Shown in pieces: positions 9,778-21,253 of a stretch of 64,000 nucleotides of DNA (positions are counted from its first letter, which is position 1; every line of letters starts with the position of its first letter). Made by a program: the position numbers and the translations under genes. A model generated the notes under the pieces. The model made no database searches. It saw nothing but the letters and a program-made list of their open reading frames with translations, and had not been told where the DNA came from. Source of the DNA: Pseudomonas sp. BP8 (GTDB taxonomy: Bacteria > Pseudomonadota > Gammaproteobacteria > Pseudomonadales > Pseudomonadaceae); NCBI RefSeq assembly GCF_017875955.1, contig NZ_JAGINK010000001.1, forward strand, positions 1,774,001 to 1,838,000. Direction: 5' to 3'.

Positions 9778-9855
9778 TCACCCTGGTAGTCGTGCACTGA
9801 CCAGGCAGAGGCTGCGGTGTTGACGGAGCAGAATGAGGGTGGTGGAGGTTTTCAT
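9778..9855 (-). CDS. Candidate leuA leader peptide (25 residues)
   Basis: An ATG-initiated 25-codon frame begins 154 bases upstream of the leuA ATG, on the same strand. It encodes a peptide beginning MKTSTT, then LILL, and ending [13 protein letters not shown]. Six Leu, one Ile and one Val among 25 residues, with a clustered LILL, fit an attenuation-type leader sensing branched-chain amino acids. No clear terminator/antiterminator pair was found before leuA, so the mechanism is open. A possible promoter (TTGCCA, 17-base gap, TAGGGT) lies upstream near 9865-9893. Confidence 0.55.
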   Translation of the reverse strand: MKTSTTLILLRQHRSLCLVSARLPG

Positions 9856-10157
9856 GGGTTCAACCCTAACCAGAGCGGTGAGGGATGGCAAGTGCTCTCA
9901 AAAAATTGAGATAAATGCTTAAAAAAAACAGTTTTGCGAGATTTTATCGCGATATTTTTATTGGGGGTTTGTTTGGGTTGCGTGGTGGTTTTGGATGGCG
10001 CAACTGTCGGCTCATGGGGTCTGCAGGTTTGGCCTCTTCGCGGGACAAGCCCGCTCCTACAGGGGCCGCGGCGCTGTTTGCCCCTGTGGCGGACGCGAAA
10101 GGCAGGGCGCTGCTGGACACTGTGGGAGGGGGGGGCCGCGAAAAAGCGTGGCGGGGG
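9856..10157. other. Gene-free stretch between leuA and the M23 peptidase gene
   Basis: About 300 bases with no convincing gene. The left part (9890-9960) is unusually AT-rich and probably carries the leuA promoter. The right part holds a single REP element at 10031-10064 and then a G-rich tail. Open frames on the plus strand here run into the peptidase gene in antisense and look like shadows. Confidence 0.6.
10031..10064. repeat. Single REP element (GGCCTCTTCGCGGGACAAGC family)
   Basis: A 34-base copy of the Pseudomonas REP unit whose core, CGCGGGACAAGCCCG, forms a small hairpin. No inverted partner lies within 150 bases, unlike most of the other REP copies in the window. Confidence 0.85.
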
Positions 10158-10985
10158 TCAGGGCTGGAACGCGCCGATAAAGATCGCCGGGTCTACGCGT
10201 GCATCGTTCAGGCTGACGTTCCAGTGCATGTGCGGCCCGGTCGCTCGGCCAGTCGAGCCTACCCGGCCCACCACTTCCCCTCGGCGCAGTTGCTGTCCGG
10301 GTTTCACGTCGATCTTCGACATATGGCAGAACATGCTGATAAACCCTTGGCCATGGTCGACGAATACGGTTTGGCCATTGAAGAAGTAATCGCCGATGAG
10401 GATCACCTTGCCGTTGGCCGGGGTCTTGATCGGGGTGCCGGCTGGTACCGCAAAGTCGAGCCCGGCGTGGGGGTTGCGCTCTTCACCGTTGAAGAAGCGC
10501 CGCACGCCGAACTTGCTCGACAGCGGGCCACTGACTGGTTTGTCGAGGATCAGGTTGCTCGGCAGGTTGGGGCTGAAACTGCGGTAGGCCTTGATCTGCT
10601 CGGCAAGCTCGCGGTCGATGCGCTTGAGGTCAGCCGGGTTCGGATTGACCTGACGCTTGTTCTTTAGGGTGATGTGCTGCTCAGGGTACTTCTTGCTGGT
10701 GACTGTGAAGGGCAGGTTGCGAGCGCCTTGAGTCAGCGTCGCAGTGCCCGGTTTCTGCGTCAGCGGGATGCCGACGATGGCCAGCCAGGCATCCTGCTCC
10801 TTGACCACCAGCACCGGCTTGCCGTCGAAGCGGGCATCCGGCGCAGTGGCGCCGGGCCCCAGGTCGACCACGGCAACGCCGCCCGGTACCGGTTTGTTGA
10901 GGGTGCGGGTGATGTAGCTGGCCTGAGCGCCGGAGGCCAGCAGCACCAGGGAGAGGGCAAGCAGAGGGGCGAGCAGTCGCGGCAT
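10158..10985 (-). CDS. Periplasmic M23-family metallopeptidase (LytM domain)
   Basis: Predicted exported peptidase or peptidoglycan endopeptidase-like protein. The 275-residue precursor begins with a Sec signal peptide ending near SGAQAS (about residue 23). A C-terminal LytM domain (about 155-265) has the zinc ligands in NPHAGLDFAVPAGTPI (H and D) and HMHWN (the HxH motif), so it is probably catalytically competent. The N-terminal part has no recognised domain. The gene lies 3 bases downstream of xseA on the same strand and may be co-transcribed. The physiological substrate is unknown. Confidence 0.88.
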   Translation of the reverse strand: MPRLLAPLLALSLVLLASGAQASYITRTLNKPVPGGVAVVDLGPGATAPDARFDGKPVLVVKEQDAWLAIVGIPLTQKPGTATLTQGARNLPFTVTSKKYPEQHITLKNKRQVNPNPADLKRIDRELAEQIKAYRSFSPNLPSNLILDKPVSGPLSSKFGVRRFFNGEERNPHAGLDFAVPAGTPIKTPANGKVILIGDYFFNGQTVFVDHGQGFISMFCHMSKIDVKPGQQLRRGEVVGRVGSTGRATGPHMHWNVSLNDARVDPAIFIGAFQP

Positions 10986-10988
10986 GTG

Positions 10989-12368
10989 TCAGTCCAGTAG
11001 CGAAAGGGTGACCGGAGTCTGGTGGTTGTCCTCGACCCGCACCTGCAGCTCGCCTTCGTTGAGGCGAGCGGTCAGGCGTTGGCCGTTGCGGGTCTGGGCG
11101 GCGCTGCGGATGGCCTGGCCACGGTCATCGAGGAGGATGCTGTAGCCGCGCGCCAGGGTCGCCAGCGGGCTGACCACTTGCAAGGTCTGCAACTGGGCCT
11201 GGAAGCGTTGGCGGCGGTCTTTGAGCACCTCGCGCATGGCCCGTGGCAAACGCTCGGCGAGGCTGTCCAGGCGCTGCCCGAGCAGCTTCAGGGTGCGCCC
11301 TGGGTGCTGCGCCGCCAGCCGTGTGTCGAGTCGCTCCAGGCCTTGGTGGCGTTGCTTCAGGTTGAGCATGAAGGCGCGGCGCAGGCGCATGTCCAGGTCG
11401 TCCAGGCGCTGCGCTTGCTGGCGCAACCGCTCGCCCGGATGGCGCAGGCGCCGGGCCAGGCCTTCGACGCGCAGGCGGTCATGGCTCAGGCGGTTCTGCA
11501 TGCGCAGCAACAGCCGGCGCTGCAGGCCTTCAAGGCGCAACTGCAGGCCGCTGCTGTCCGGCGCCAGCAGTTCGGCAGCGGCGGACGGCGTGGGCGCACG
11601 CACGTCGGCAACAAAATCGCTGATCGACACGTCGGTCTCATGGCCTACGGCACTGACGATCGGTGTTACGCAGGCGGCCACGGCGCGGGCCACGGCCTCT
11701 TCGTTGAAGCACCAGAGGTCTTCCAGCGAGCCGCCGCCGCGGGCCAGGATCAGCGCGTCGTAACCGCGGCTGTCGGCCAGGCGCAGGGCACGCACGATCT
11801 GGTTGATCGCTTCGCGACCCTGGACTGCGGTGGGGATCAGGTTCAGCTCGACCTGCGGCGCGCGACGGCGAAACACGCTGATGATGTCGCGGATCACCGC
11901 GCCGGTGGGCGAGGTAATGATGCCGATGCGTTGCGGGTGGGCGGGCAGCGCTTGCTTGCGTTCGGTACTGAACAGGCCCTCGGCGCCGAGCTTTTCCTTC
12001 AGCGCCTCGAACGCCAGGCGCAGCGCGCCGTCACCGGCCGGTTCGACGGTATCGAGGATCAGTTGGTAATCACCGCGGCCCTCGAACAACGAGACCTTGC
12101 CGCGCACCCGCACCGCAAGGCCGTCGCGCAGGGCCTGGCGCACGCGTGTGGCGTTCTGCCGAAACAGCGCACAGCGCACCTGGGCGCCGCTGTCCTTGAG
12201 AGTGAAGTAGATGTGCCCGGAGGCTGGACGGGCCAGGTTGGAGATCTCGCCCTCCACCCAGACATTACGGAACACGTCCTCGAGCAGCACGCGGGCGCGG
12301 CCGTTCAGTTGGCTGACGGTGAGGACCTCGCGGTCGAGGCCGAGTCGTTCGAAAGGGTCTTTGATCAT
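10989..12368 (-). CDS. xseA: Exodeoxyribonuclease VII large subunit
   Basis: Large subunit of the enzyme that degrades single-stranded DNA to short oligonucleotides together with XseB. The start at 12368 (MIKDPFERLG) is preferred to an upstream start that adds 19 residues not typical of the family, giving 459 residues. Visible features are an N-terminal OB fold (EGEISNLARPASGHIYFTLKD near residues 38-58), GIITSPTGAVIRDI, ARGGGSLEDLW and HETDVSISDFVADVRAPTPS, then a long coiled-coil region. xseB is not adjacent. Confidence 0.95.
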   Translation of the reverse strand: MIKDPFERLGLDREVLTVSQLNGRARVLLEDVFRNVWVEGEISNLARPASGHIYFTLKDSGAQVRCALFRQNATRVRQALRDGLAVRVRGKVSLFEGRGDYQLILDTVEPAGDGALRLAFEALKEKLGAEGLFSTERKQALPAHPQRIGIITSPTGAVIRDIISVFRRRAPQVELNLIPTAVQGREAINQIVRALRLADSRGYDALILARGGGSLEDLWCFNEEAVARAVAACVTPIVSAVGHETDVSISDFVADVRAPTPSAAAELLAPDSSGLQLRLEGLQRRLLLRMQNRLSHDRLRVEGLARRLRHPGERLRQQAQRLDDLDMRLRRAFMLNLKQRHQGLERLDTRLAAQHPGRTLKLLGQRLDSLAERLPRAMREVLKDRRQRFQAQLQTLQVVSPLATLARGYSILLDDRGQAIRSAAQTRNGQRLTARLNEGELQVRVEDNHQTPVTLSLLD

Positions 12369-12439
12369 GCTGGGCATCATAAAGGACACGGCGAAGGGAT
12401 GCACCGTGCCTTGCACCGAACTCAAGCAGGTGCGGTCTC

Positions 12440-12569
12440 TGTGGGAGCGGCCTTGTGTCGCGAAATGAGGGCGAAGCCCTCACCGGCATCACACATCGGG
12501 ATTGTGTGTGGTTGTGAGTCACCGGGTGAGGGCTACGCCCTCATTTCGCGACACAAGGCCGCTCCCACA
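12440..12569. repeat. Inverted REP pair with 44-bp arms (GTGGGAGCGGCCTTGTGTCG family)
   Basis: Arms at 12440-12483 and 12526-12569 are reverse complements with one mismatch in 44 bases. The 42-base centre contains a further ACACA...TGTGT hairpin. A degenerate third unit lies just beyond (about 12602-12647). The element fills most of the 322-base gap between the divergent genes xseA and the TauE-like gene; no gene is seen there. This is a second REP subfamily, different from the CCTCTTCGCGGG type. Confidence 0.9.
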
Positions 12570-12690
12570 GGGGGCGCGCAGGCCTCAAAACTGGCGTTGT
12601 GCTTGTGGGCGCGGCATTGTGTCGTGAAAGTGCTGCAAAGCGGCCCCGCCGGTCGGCTAACCTTCCCCGATCCCTTCTGGAATCCAGCGC

Positions 12691-13446
12691 ATGTTTGCTG
12701 AACTGTCGTTTTCCACGCTCGATTGGCTGCCCATCCTGCTCGGCGTCGGCGTGGCGTATATCGTCTTTGGCATCGCCGGCTTCGGCACCGCGCTGGTGGC
12801 CGGGCCGGTGCTGATCCACTTCATGCCGCTGGCGAAGATCATCCCGCTGCTGGTGTTGCTGGATTTCGTCGCCGCCTTCGGCAATTGGCTGCCGGCGCGC
12901 AAGGCCGTAGCGCGTGACGAGTTGCTGCGCCTGCTGCCGTTCATGGCGGTGGGTTGCACGCTGGGGGTGATCTTCCTGCTCCAGCTCAAGTCGGATCTGT
13001 TGCTGTTGCTGATGGGCCTGTTCGTTACTGGCTATGCGCTCTACAGCCTGGCGGTAAAGGTTCGCCCCGCGCGGCTGCACGGCGCCTGGGCCATCCCGAT
13101 GGGTACGGTAGGCGGGCTTTTTGGCGCGTTGTTTGGCAGTGGCGGCTTTCTTTACGCGATCTATCTGAACGCGCGACTGGAGGCCAAGGAACAAGTCCGG
13201 GCCACCCAGAGTGCGCTGATCAGTTGCAGTACCGTGGTGCGCCTGTCGCTGTTCCTGATTGCCGGTGTCTACGCCGACACCGGCTTGTTACTGCTGGCGG
13301 CTTGCCTGTTGCCAGTGATGTTCATCGGCCTCTGGGTAGGCCGGCGGCTGACCTTGAAACTGTCGCGCGAAACCTTCGTGCGGTTGGTGACCTGGCTGGT
13401 ACTGGCCAGCGGGCTGGCGCTGATTGGTCGCTACCTGAGCGGCTGA
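12691..13446 (+). CDS. TauE/SafE-family membrane permease (sulfite exporter type)
   Basis: A 251-residue, very hydrophobic protein with about eight predicted membrane segments and the repeated glycine-rich pattern of the TauE/SafE family (GIAGFGTALVAGP near residues 28-40 and GTVGGLFGALFGSGGF in the second half). Members export sulfite, sulfoacetate or other small organic anions; the substrate here cannot be deduced. It follows the REP pair and stands alone on the plus strand, 50 bases before the next gene. Family assignment is good, function open. Confidence 0.82.
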   Translation: MFAELSFSTLDWLPILLGVGVAYIVFGIAGFGTALVAGPVLIHFMPLAKIIPLLVLLDFVAAFGNWLPARKAVARDELLRLLPFMAVGCTLGVIFLLQLKSDLLLLLMGLFVTGYALYSLAVKVRPARLHGAWAIPMGTVGGLFGALFGSGGFLYAIYLNARLEAKEQVRATQSALISCSTVVRLSLFLIAGVYADTGLLLLAACLLPVMFIGLWVGRRLTLKLSRETFVRLVTWLVLASGLALIGRYLSG

Positions 13447-13496
13447 GCAGGCGGTAGAATTGGCAGATTACCAAAGCCCCCAGGCCTGCCTTGTTC

Positions 13497-15610
<2,114 letters not shown>

Positions 15611-15632
15611 GGCTTCCAGCATCACTAGCAAG

Positions 15633-15654
15633 CGGGGCTGTTACGACAGCCCCG
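15633..15654 (+). terminator. Intercistronic hairpin between guaB and guaA
   Basis: CGGGGCTGT and ACAGCCCCG form a 9-bp stem around TACG, 23 bases after the guaB stop. There is no proper T-run, so partial termination or mRNA processing within the guaBA operon is more likely than full termination. Confidence 0.55.
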
Positions 15655-15688
15655 TGTCGTTTCCGATTTCCACTGACGAGATTGAGTC

Positions 15689-17266
15689 ATGGCCCTCGAC
15701 ATTCACGCTCACCGCATCCTGATCCTCGATTTCGGTTCCCAGTACACCCAGCTGATCGCCCGCCGCGTGCGCGAGATCGGTGTCTACTGCGAACTGCACC
15801 CGTTCGACATGGACGATGAAGCGATCCGCGAATTCAACCCGCGCGGCATCATCCTCGCTGGCGGCCCCGAGTCGGTCCACGAAGCCAACAGCCCGCGCGC
15901 ACCGCAGGCCGTATTCGACCTGAACGTACCGGTGCTGGGCATCTGCTACGGCATGCAGACCATGGCCGAGCAGATGGGCGGCAAGGTTGAAGGCTCCGAG
16001 CTGCGCGAATTCGGTTATGCCCGTGTTGACGTAGTCGGCAAGAGCCGCCTGCTCGACGGCATCGAAGACCACATCGACGACGACGGCGTATTCGGCCTCG
16101 ACGTCTGGATGAGCCACGGTGACAAGGTCACCAAGATGCCAGCCGACTTCCATGTCCTGGCCAGCACCCCAAGCTGCCCGATCGCCGGCATGTTCGACGA
16201 CAAGCGTGGCTACTATGGCGTGCAGTTCCACCCTGAGGTGACCCACACCAAGCAGGGCGGTCGCATCCTGTCGCGCTTCATCCTCGATATCTGCGGCTGC
16301 GATGCGCTGTGGACCCCTTCGAAGATCGTCGAAGACGCCATCGCCCAGGTACGTGAGCAAGTTGGTACTGCCAACGTCCTGCTGGGCTTGTCTGGCGGTG
16401 TCGACTCTTCGGTCGTTGCTGCGCTGCTGCACCGCGCCATTGGCGACCAGCTGACCTGCGTGTTCGTCGACAACGGCCTGCTGCGCCTGCACGAAGGCGA
16501 GCAGGTGATGGCCATGTTCGCCGAGAACATGGGCGTCAAGGTGATCCGCGCCAACGCTGAAGCCCAGTTCCTGGGTAACCTGGAAGGCGAAGCCGACCCG
16601 GAGAAGAAGCGCAAGATCATCGGCCGCACTTTCATCGACGTATTCGATGCCGAAGCCAGCAAACTGGACAACATCCAGTTCCTCGCCCAGGGCACCATCT
16701 ACCCGGACGTGATCGAGTCGGCTGGCGCCAAGAGCGGCAAGGCCCACGTGATCAAGTCGCATCACAACGTCGGTGGCCTGCCAGAGGAAATGAACCTCAA
16801 GCTGGTCGAGCCGCTGCGTGAGCTGTTCAAGGACGAAGTGCGCAAGATCGGCCTCGAACTCGGCCTGCCGTACGACATGGTCTACCGCCACCCGTTCCCG
16901 GGCCCGGGCCTGGGTGTGCGTATCCTGGGTGAAGTGAAGAAGGAATACGCCGACATCCTGCGTCGCGCCGACCACATCTTCATCGAAGAGCTGCGCAAGG
17001 CTGACTGGTACCACAAGACCAGCCAGGCCTTCGTGGTGTTCCAGCCGGTGAAATCGGTGGGTGTCGTGGGCGACGGCCGTCGCTACGCCTGGGTCGTTGC
17101 CCTGCGTGCCGTCGAGACCGTGGACTTCATGACCGCGCGCTGGGCACACCTGCCGTACGAGCTGCTGGAGACTGTCAGCGGCCGCATCATCAACGAGATC
17201 GAAGGGATCTCGCGGGTGACCTACGACGTGTCGAGCAAGCCGCCTGCCACCATCGAGTGGGAATAA
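15689..17266 (+). CDS. guaA: GMP synthase (glutamine-hydrolysing)
   Basis: Converts XMP to GMP using glutamine and ATP. The 525-residue protein has an N-terminal glutamine amidotransferase domain (GICYGMQT with the catalytic Cys near residue 86, and FHPEVTHT with the His), an ATP pyrophosphatase domain with the PP-loop LSGGVDSSV near 234-242, and the C-terminal dimerisation domain ending PPATIEWE. It is the second gene of guaBA and is followed by a terminator hairpin. Confidence 0.98.
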   Translation: MALDIHAHRILILDFGSQYTQLIARRVREIGVYCELHPFDMDDEAIREFNPRGIILAGGPESVHEANSPRAPQAVFDLNVPVLGICYGMQTMAEQMGGKVEGSELREFGYARVDVVGKSRLLDGIEDHIDDDGVFGLDVWMSHGDKVTKMPADFHVLASTPSCPIAGMFDDKRGYYGVQFHPEVTHTKQGGRILSRFILDICGCDALWTPSKIVEDAIAQVREQVGTANVLLGLSGGVDSSVVAALLHRAIGDQLTCVFVDNGLLRLHEGEQVMAMFAENMGVKVIRANAEAQFLGNLEGEADPEKKRKIIGRTFIDVFDAEASKLDNIQFLAQGTIYPDVIESAGAKSGKAHVIKSHHNVGGLPEEMNLKLVEPLRELFKDEVRKIGLELGLPYDMVYRHPFPGPGLGVRILGEVKKEYADILRRADHIFIEELRKADWYHKTSQAFVVFQPVKSVGVVGDGRRYAWVVALRAVETVDFMTARWAHLPYELLETVSGRIINEIEGISRVTYDVSSKPPATIEWE

Positions 17267-17276
17267 GCTGAACCGC

Positions 17277-17298
17277 AAGGGCGCCGAGAGGCGCCCTT
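17277..17298 (+). terminator. Terminator hairpin after guaA
   Basis: AAGGGCGCC and GGCGCCCTT form a 9-bp stem around GAGA, 10 bases after the guaA stop, followed by the T-rich GTTGTAT. The remaining roughly 225 bases to the multicopper oxidase gene show no further gene. Confidence 0.8.
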
Positions 17299-17524
17299 GT
17301 TGTATCTGCGGGTGGTGTCCTGGCAGCTTGAAGGTGTGCAGCCCCGGCAATTTCAAGCCTGAAACACGTGGCAATCCCACCACCATCAGCATTTCCAAGG
17401 CTCGCACTTCACACCCGTCCCAACACTTCACTTAATCTTTCTCACTTGCAGGTGTATCGTATTCGCCCTTCCTCGCCAGCCCCTGCTGGCAGACTGATCG
17501 CGCTTGAATGAGGTACCCGCACCG

Positions 17525-18907
17525 ATGTCCTTTACCCGTCGACAAATGCTCAAAGGCCTGACTGGCTTGGTCGTGGTTGGCCTGGGCGCTGGAGGCGCAG
17601 CGCGCTATTGGCTGGGCAAGGTCGAGGACGAGAATGCCGGGCATGACTACGAACTGATCGCCGCACCGCTGGAAGTCGAGCTGGTGCCGGGGTTCAAGAC
17701 CGAAGCCTGGGCCTTCGGTCCATCGGCGCCGGGCACCGAATTGCGCGTGCGCCAAGGCACCTGGCTACGGGTGCGCTTCATCAACCACCTGCCGGTTGAA
17801 ACCACCATCCACTGGCACGGTATCCGCCTGCCGCTGGAAATGGACGGTGTGCCGTACGTGTCGCAGCTGCCGGTCAAGCCGGGCGAATTCTTCGACTACA
17901 AGTTCCGCGTGCCGGATGCCGGCAGCTACTGGTACCACCCGCATGTGAGCAGCTCCGAAGAGCTCGGTCGCGGTCTGGTCGGCCCGCTGATCGTTGAAGA
18001 GCGCGAGCCTACCGGTTTCCAGCACGAGCGCGCGCTGAGCCTGAAAAACTGGCACGTCGACGAGCAGGGCGCCTGGCTGCCGTTCAGCATCCCCCGCGAG
18101 GCCGCGCGCAACGGCACCGCCGGGCGGCTGATCACCATCAATGGCCAGACCGAGTCGGTCACTGAGCTGCCGGCAGGCCAAGTGGTGCGGGTGCGTCTGC
18201 TCAATCTGGACAACACCTGGACCTACCGGATCAACCTGCGTGGTAACTGCGAGGCGATGATCTATGCCCTAGACGGCAACCCGGTCACGCCGCGGCCACT
18301 GGACGACGACTATTGGTTGGGGCCGGGCATGCGCATCTGCCTGGCTATCCGCATTCCCCAGGCGGGTGAGGAAATCTCTCTGCGCGATGGCTTCGTACGC
18401 TTGGGCACCTTGCGTTCGGTCGCTTCCCAACAGGCGCCAGGCGACTGGCCCAAGGCTCTGCCGGCCAACCCGATTGCCGAGCCGGATCTGGAGAATGCCG
18501 AGAAGATCAACTTCAATTTCGAGTGGGTGGGCAAGGTCTCGGTCGACACCGACAGCGGCCGGCCACCAAGCCTGTGGCAGATCAATGGCAAGGCCTGGGA
18601 CATCACCGACAAGACCTGCGCCGACCGGCCGATCGCCACGCTGCAGAAAGGCAAGAGTTACATCTTCGAACTGAAAAATATGACCCAGTACCAGCACCCG
18701 ATTCACTTGCATGGCATGAGTTTCAAGGTCATCGGCTCCAATCGCCACAAGATCGTCGAGCCGTGGTTCACCGATACCTACCTGCTGGGCAAGAACGAAC
18801 GCGCCCAGGTGGCGCTGGTGGCGGATAATCCCGGCACCTGGATGTTCCACTGCCATGTCATCGACCACATGGAAACCGGCCTGATGGCCGCGATTGCGGT
18901 GGTCTGA
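17525..18907 (+). CDS. Tat-exported multicopper oxidase
   Basis: Predicted periplasmic copper oxidase of the laccase/CueO group. The ATG at 17525 gives 460 residues and begins MSFTRRQMLKGLTG, a twin-arginine signal with the RR at residues 5-6. The copper-binding sets are present: HWHG and YWYHPH in the N-terminal half, and HPIHLHG plus HCHVIDHMETGLM at the C terminus, so all copper sites appear intact. Possible roles include copper or metal oxidation; the substrate is not known. Its TGA overlaps the ATG of tadA. Confidence 0.88.
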   Translation: MSFTRRQMLKGLTGLVVVGLGAGGAARYWLGKVEDENAGHDYELIAAPLEVELVPGFKTEAWAFGPSAPGTELRVRQGTWLRVRFINHLPVETTIHWHGIRLPLEMDGVPYVSQLPVKPGEFFDYKFRVPDAGSYWYHPHVSSSEELGRGLVGPLIVEEREPTGFQHERALSLKNWHVDEQGAWLPFSIPREAARNGTAGRLITINGQTESVTELPAGQVVRVRLLNLDNTWTYRINLRGNCEAMIYALDGNPVTPRPLDDDYWLGPGMRICLAIRIPQAGEEISLRDGFVRLGTLRSVASQQAPGDWPKALPANPIAEPDLENAEKINFNFEWVGKVSVDTDSGRPPSLWQINGKAWDITDKTCADRPIATLQKGKSYIFELKNMTQYQHPIHLHGMSFKVIGSNRHKIVEPWFTDTYLLGKNERAQVALVADNPGTWMFHCHVIDHMETGLMAAIAVV

Positions 18908-19386
18908 TGCGCCCGCAAATCATCGATCGCAGCCGTGATCAGGAATTCATGCGTCTGGCCCTGCAGCTGGCCGGCGAAGGCGCGGCCCTGGGCGAAGTGC
19001 CGGTCGGCGCCGTGCTGGTGCAGCATGGGCAGGTGATCGGCAGTGGCTTCAACCGACCGATTGTCGACAGCGACCCCAGTGCACATGCCGAAATGGTCGC
19101 AATTCGCGCAGCGGCCACGGCAGCGAGCAATTACCGTCTGCCGGGCAGCACGCTGTACGTGACCCTGGAGCCGTGCAGCATGTGTGCTGGCCTGATTGTT
19201 CATTCACGGGTGGCGCGGGTGGTGTATGGCGCGCTGGAGCCCAAGGCGGGGATCGTGCAGAGCCAGGGGCAGTTCTTTACCCAGGGCTTTCTCAATCATC
19301 GGGTGATGTATGAGGGTGGCGTGCTGGCGGAGGAGTGCGGGCAGATGCTCAGTGACTTCTTCAAGGCGCGGCGGGCGAAGGGGTAG
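18907..19386 (+). CDS. tadA: tRNA-specific adenosine deaminase (A34 to inosine)
   Basis: Deaminates wobble adenosine of tRNA-Arg(ACG) to inosine. The 159-residue protein has the zinc and catalytic motifs HAEMVAIR (His and Glu) near residues 59-66 and PCSMCAGLIVHSR (the two Cys) near 89-101. The start overlaps the multicopper oxidase stop (ATGA), suggesting coupled translation although the functions are unrelated. The gene is followed by a perfect inverted REP pair separating it from convergent mltF. Confidence 0.94.
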   Translation: MRPQIIDRSRDQEFMRLALQLAGEGAALGEVPVGAVLVQHGQVIGSGFNRPIVDSDPSAHAEMVAIRAAATAASNYRLPGSTLYVTLEPCSMCAGLIVHSRVARVVYGALEPKAGIVQSQGQFFTQGFLNHRVMYEGGVLAEECGQMLSDFFKARRAKG

Positions 19387-19403
19387 CAGGTTTTGGGGTG
19401 AGC

Positions 19404-19502
19404 CAGTGCGGGCCTCTTCGCGGGGCAAGCCCGCTCCTACAGGTTTTGTGGGCGCCTCGAGCCCTGTAGGAGCGGGCTTGCCCCGCGAAGAGGCCCGCAC
19501 TG
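19404..19502. repeat. Perfect inverted REP pair, 40-bp arms
   Basis: Arms 19404-19443 and 19463-19502 are perfect reverse complements of 40 bases with a 19-base centre. They are of the CCTCTTCGCGGGGCAAGCCC family. The element lies exactly between the convergent tadA and mltF stops, where it could act as a two-way terminator or mRNA 3' stabiliser. Confidence 0.95.
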
Positions 19503-19505
19503 ACA

Positions 19506-21023
<1,518 letters not shown>

Positions 21024-21043
21024 CTAGCAAACCTCAGTTGTGA

Positions 21044-21123
21044 GCTGCAAGCGGCACGCTACAAGTAAAAGCGGGGTGTGCGCTATTCGCTTTTTTCTTG
21101 CCGCTTGCACCTTGCCGCTTGCC
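21044..21123. repeat. Imperfect inverted repeat rich in GCAAGCGGCA
   Basis: GCAAGCGGCACGC...AAAAGCG on the left is mirrored by CGCTTTTTTCTTGCCGCTTGCACCTTGCCGCTTGC on the right, the latter with two tandem CTTGCCGCTTGC-like units. It resembles the short GCTTGCAGCTTG repeats common between Pseudomonas genes. It lies in the 290-base mltF-purL gap, which also holds a GC-rich hairpin near 21147-21193 and a likely purL -10 box TAGAAT at 21206-21211. Confidence 0.65.
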
Positions 21124-21253
21124 ACTGTTTTTTTGACCTTGGAGTCCGGTTCCGCCGCCCGGCAGCATTGGTGTCGGGCGGGTGCCGGAACCGCTTAAAT
21201 TACGCTAGAATGCACGGCCTCTAAGCACACCCCTTCCTGAGGCTGTCCCGACG

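Noticed and set aside
9915..10667. 250-codon plus-strand open frame between leuA and the M23 gene
   Set aside because: It reads through a REP element and then antisense to the M23 peptidase; the translation is not protein-like.
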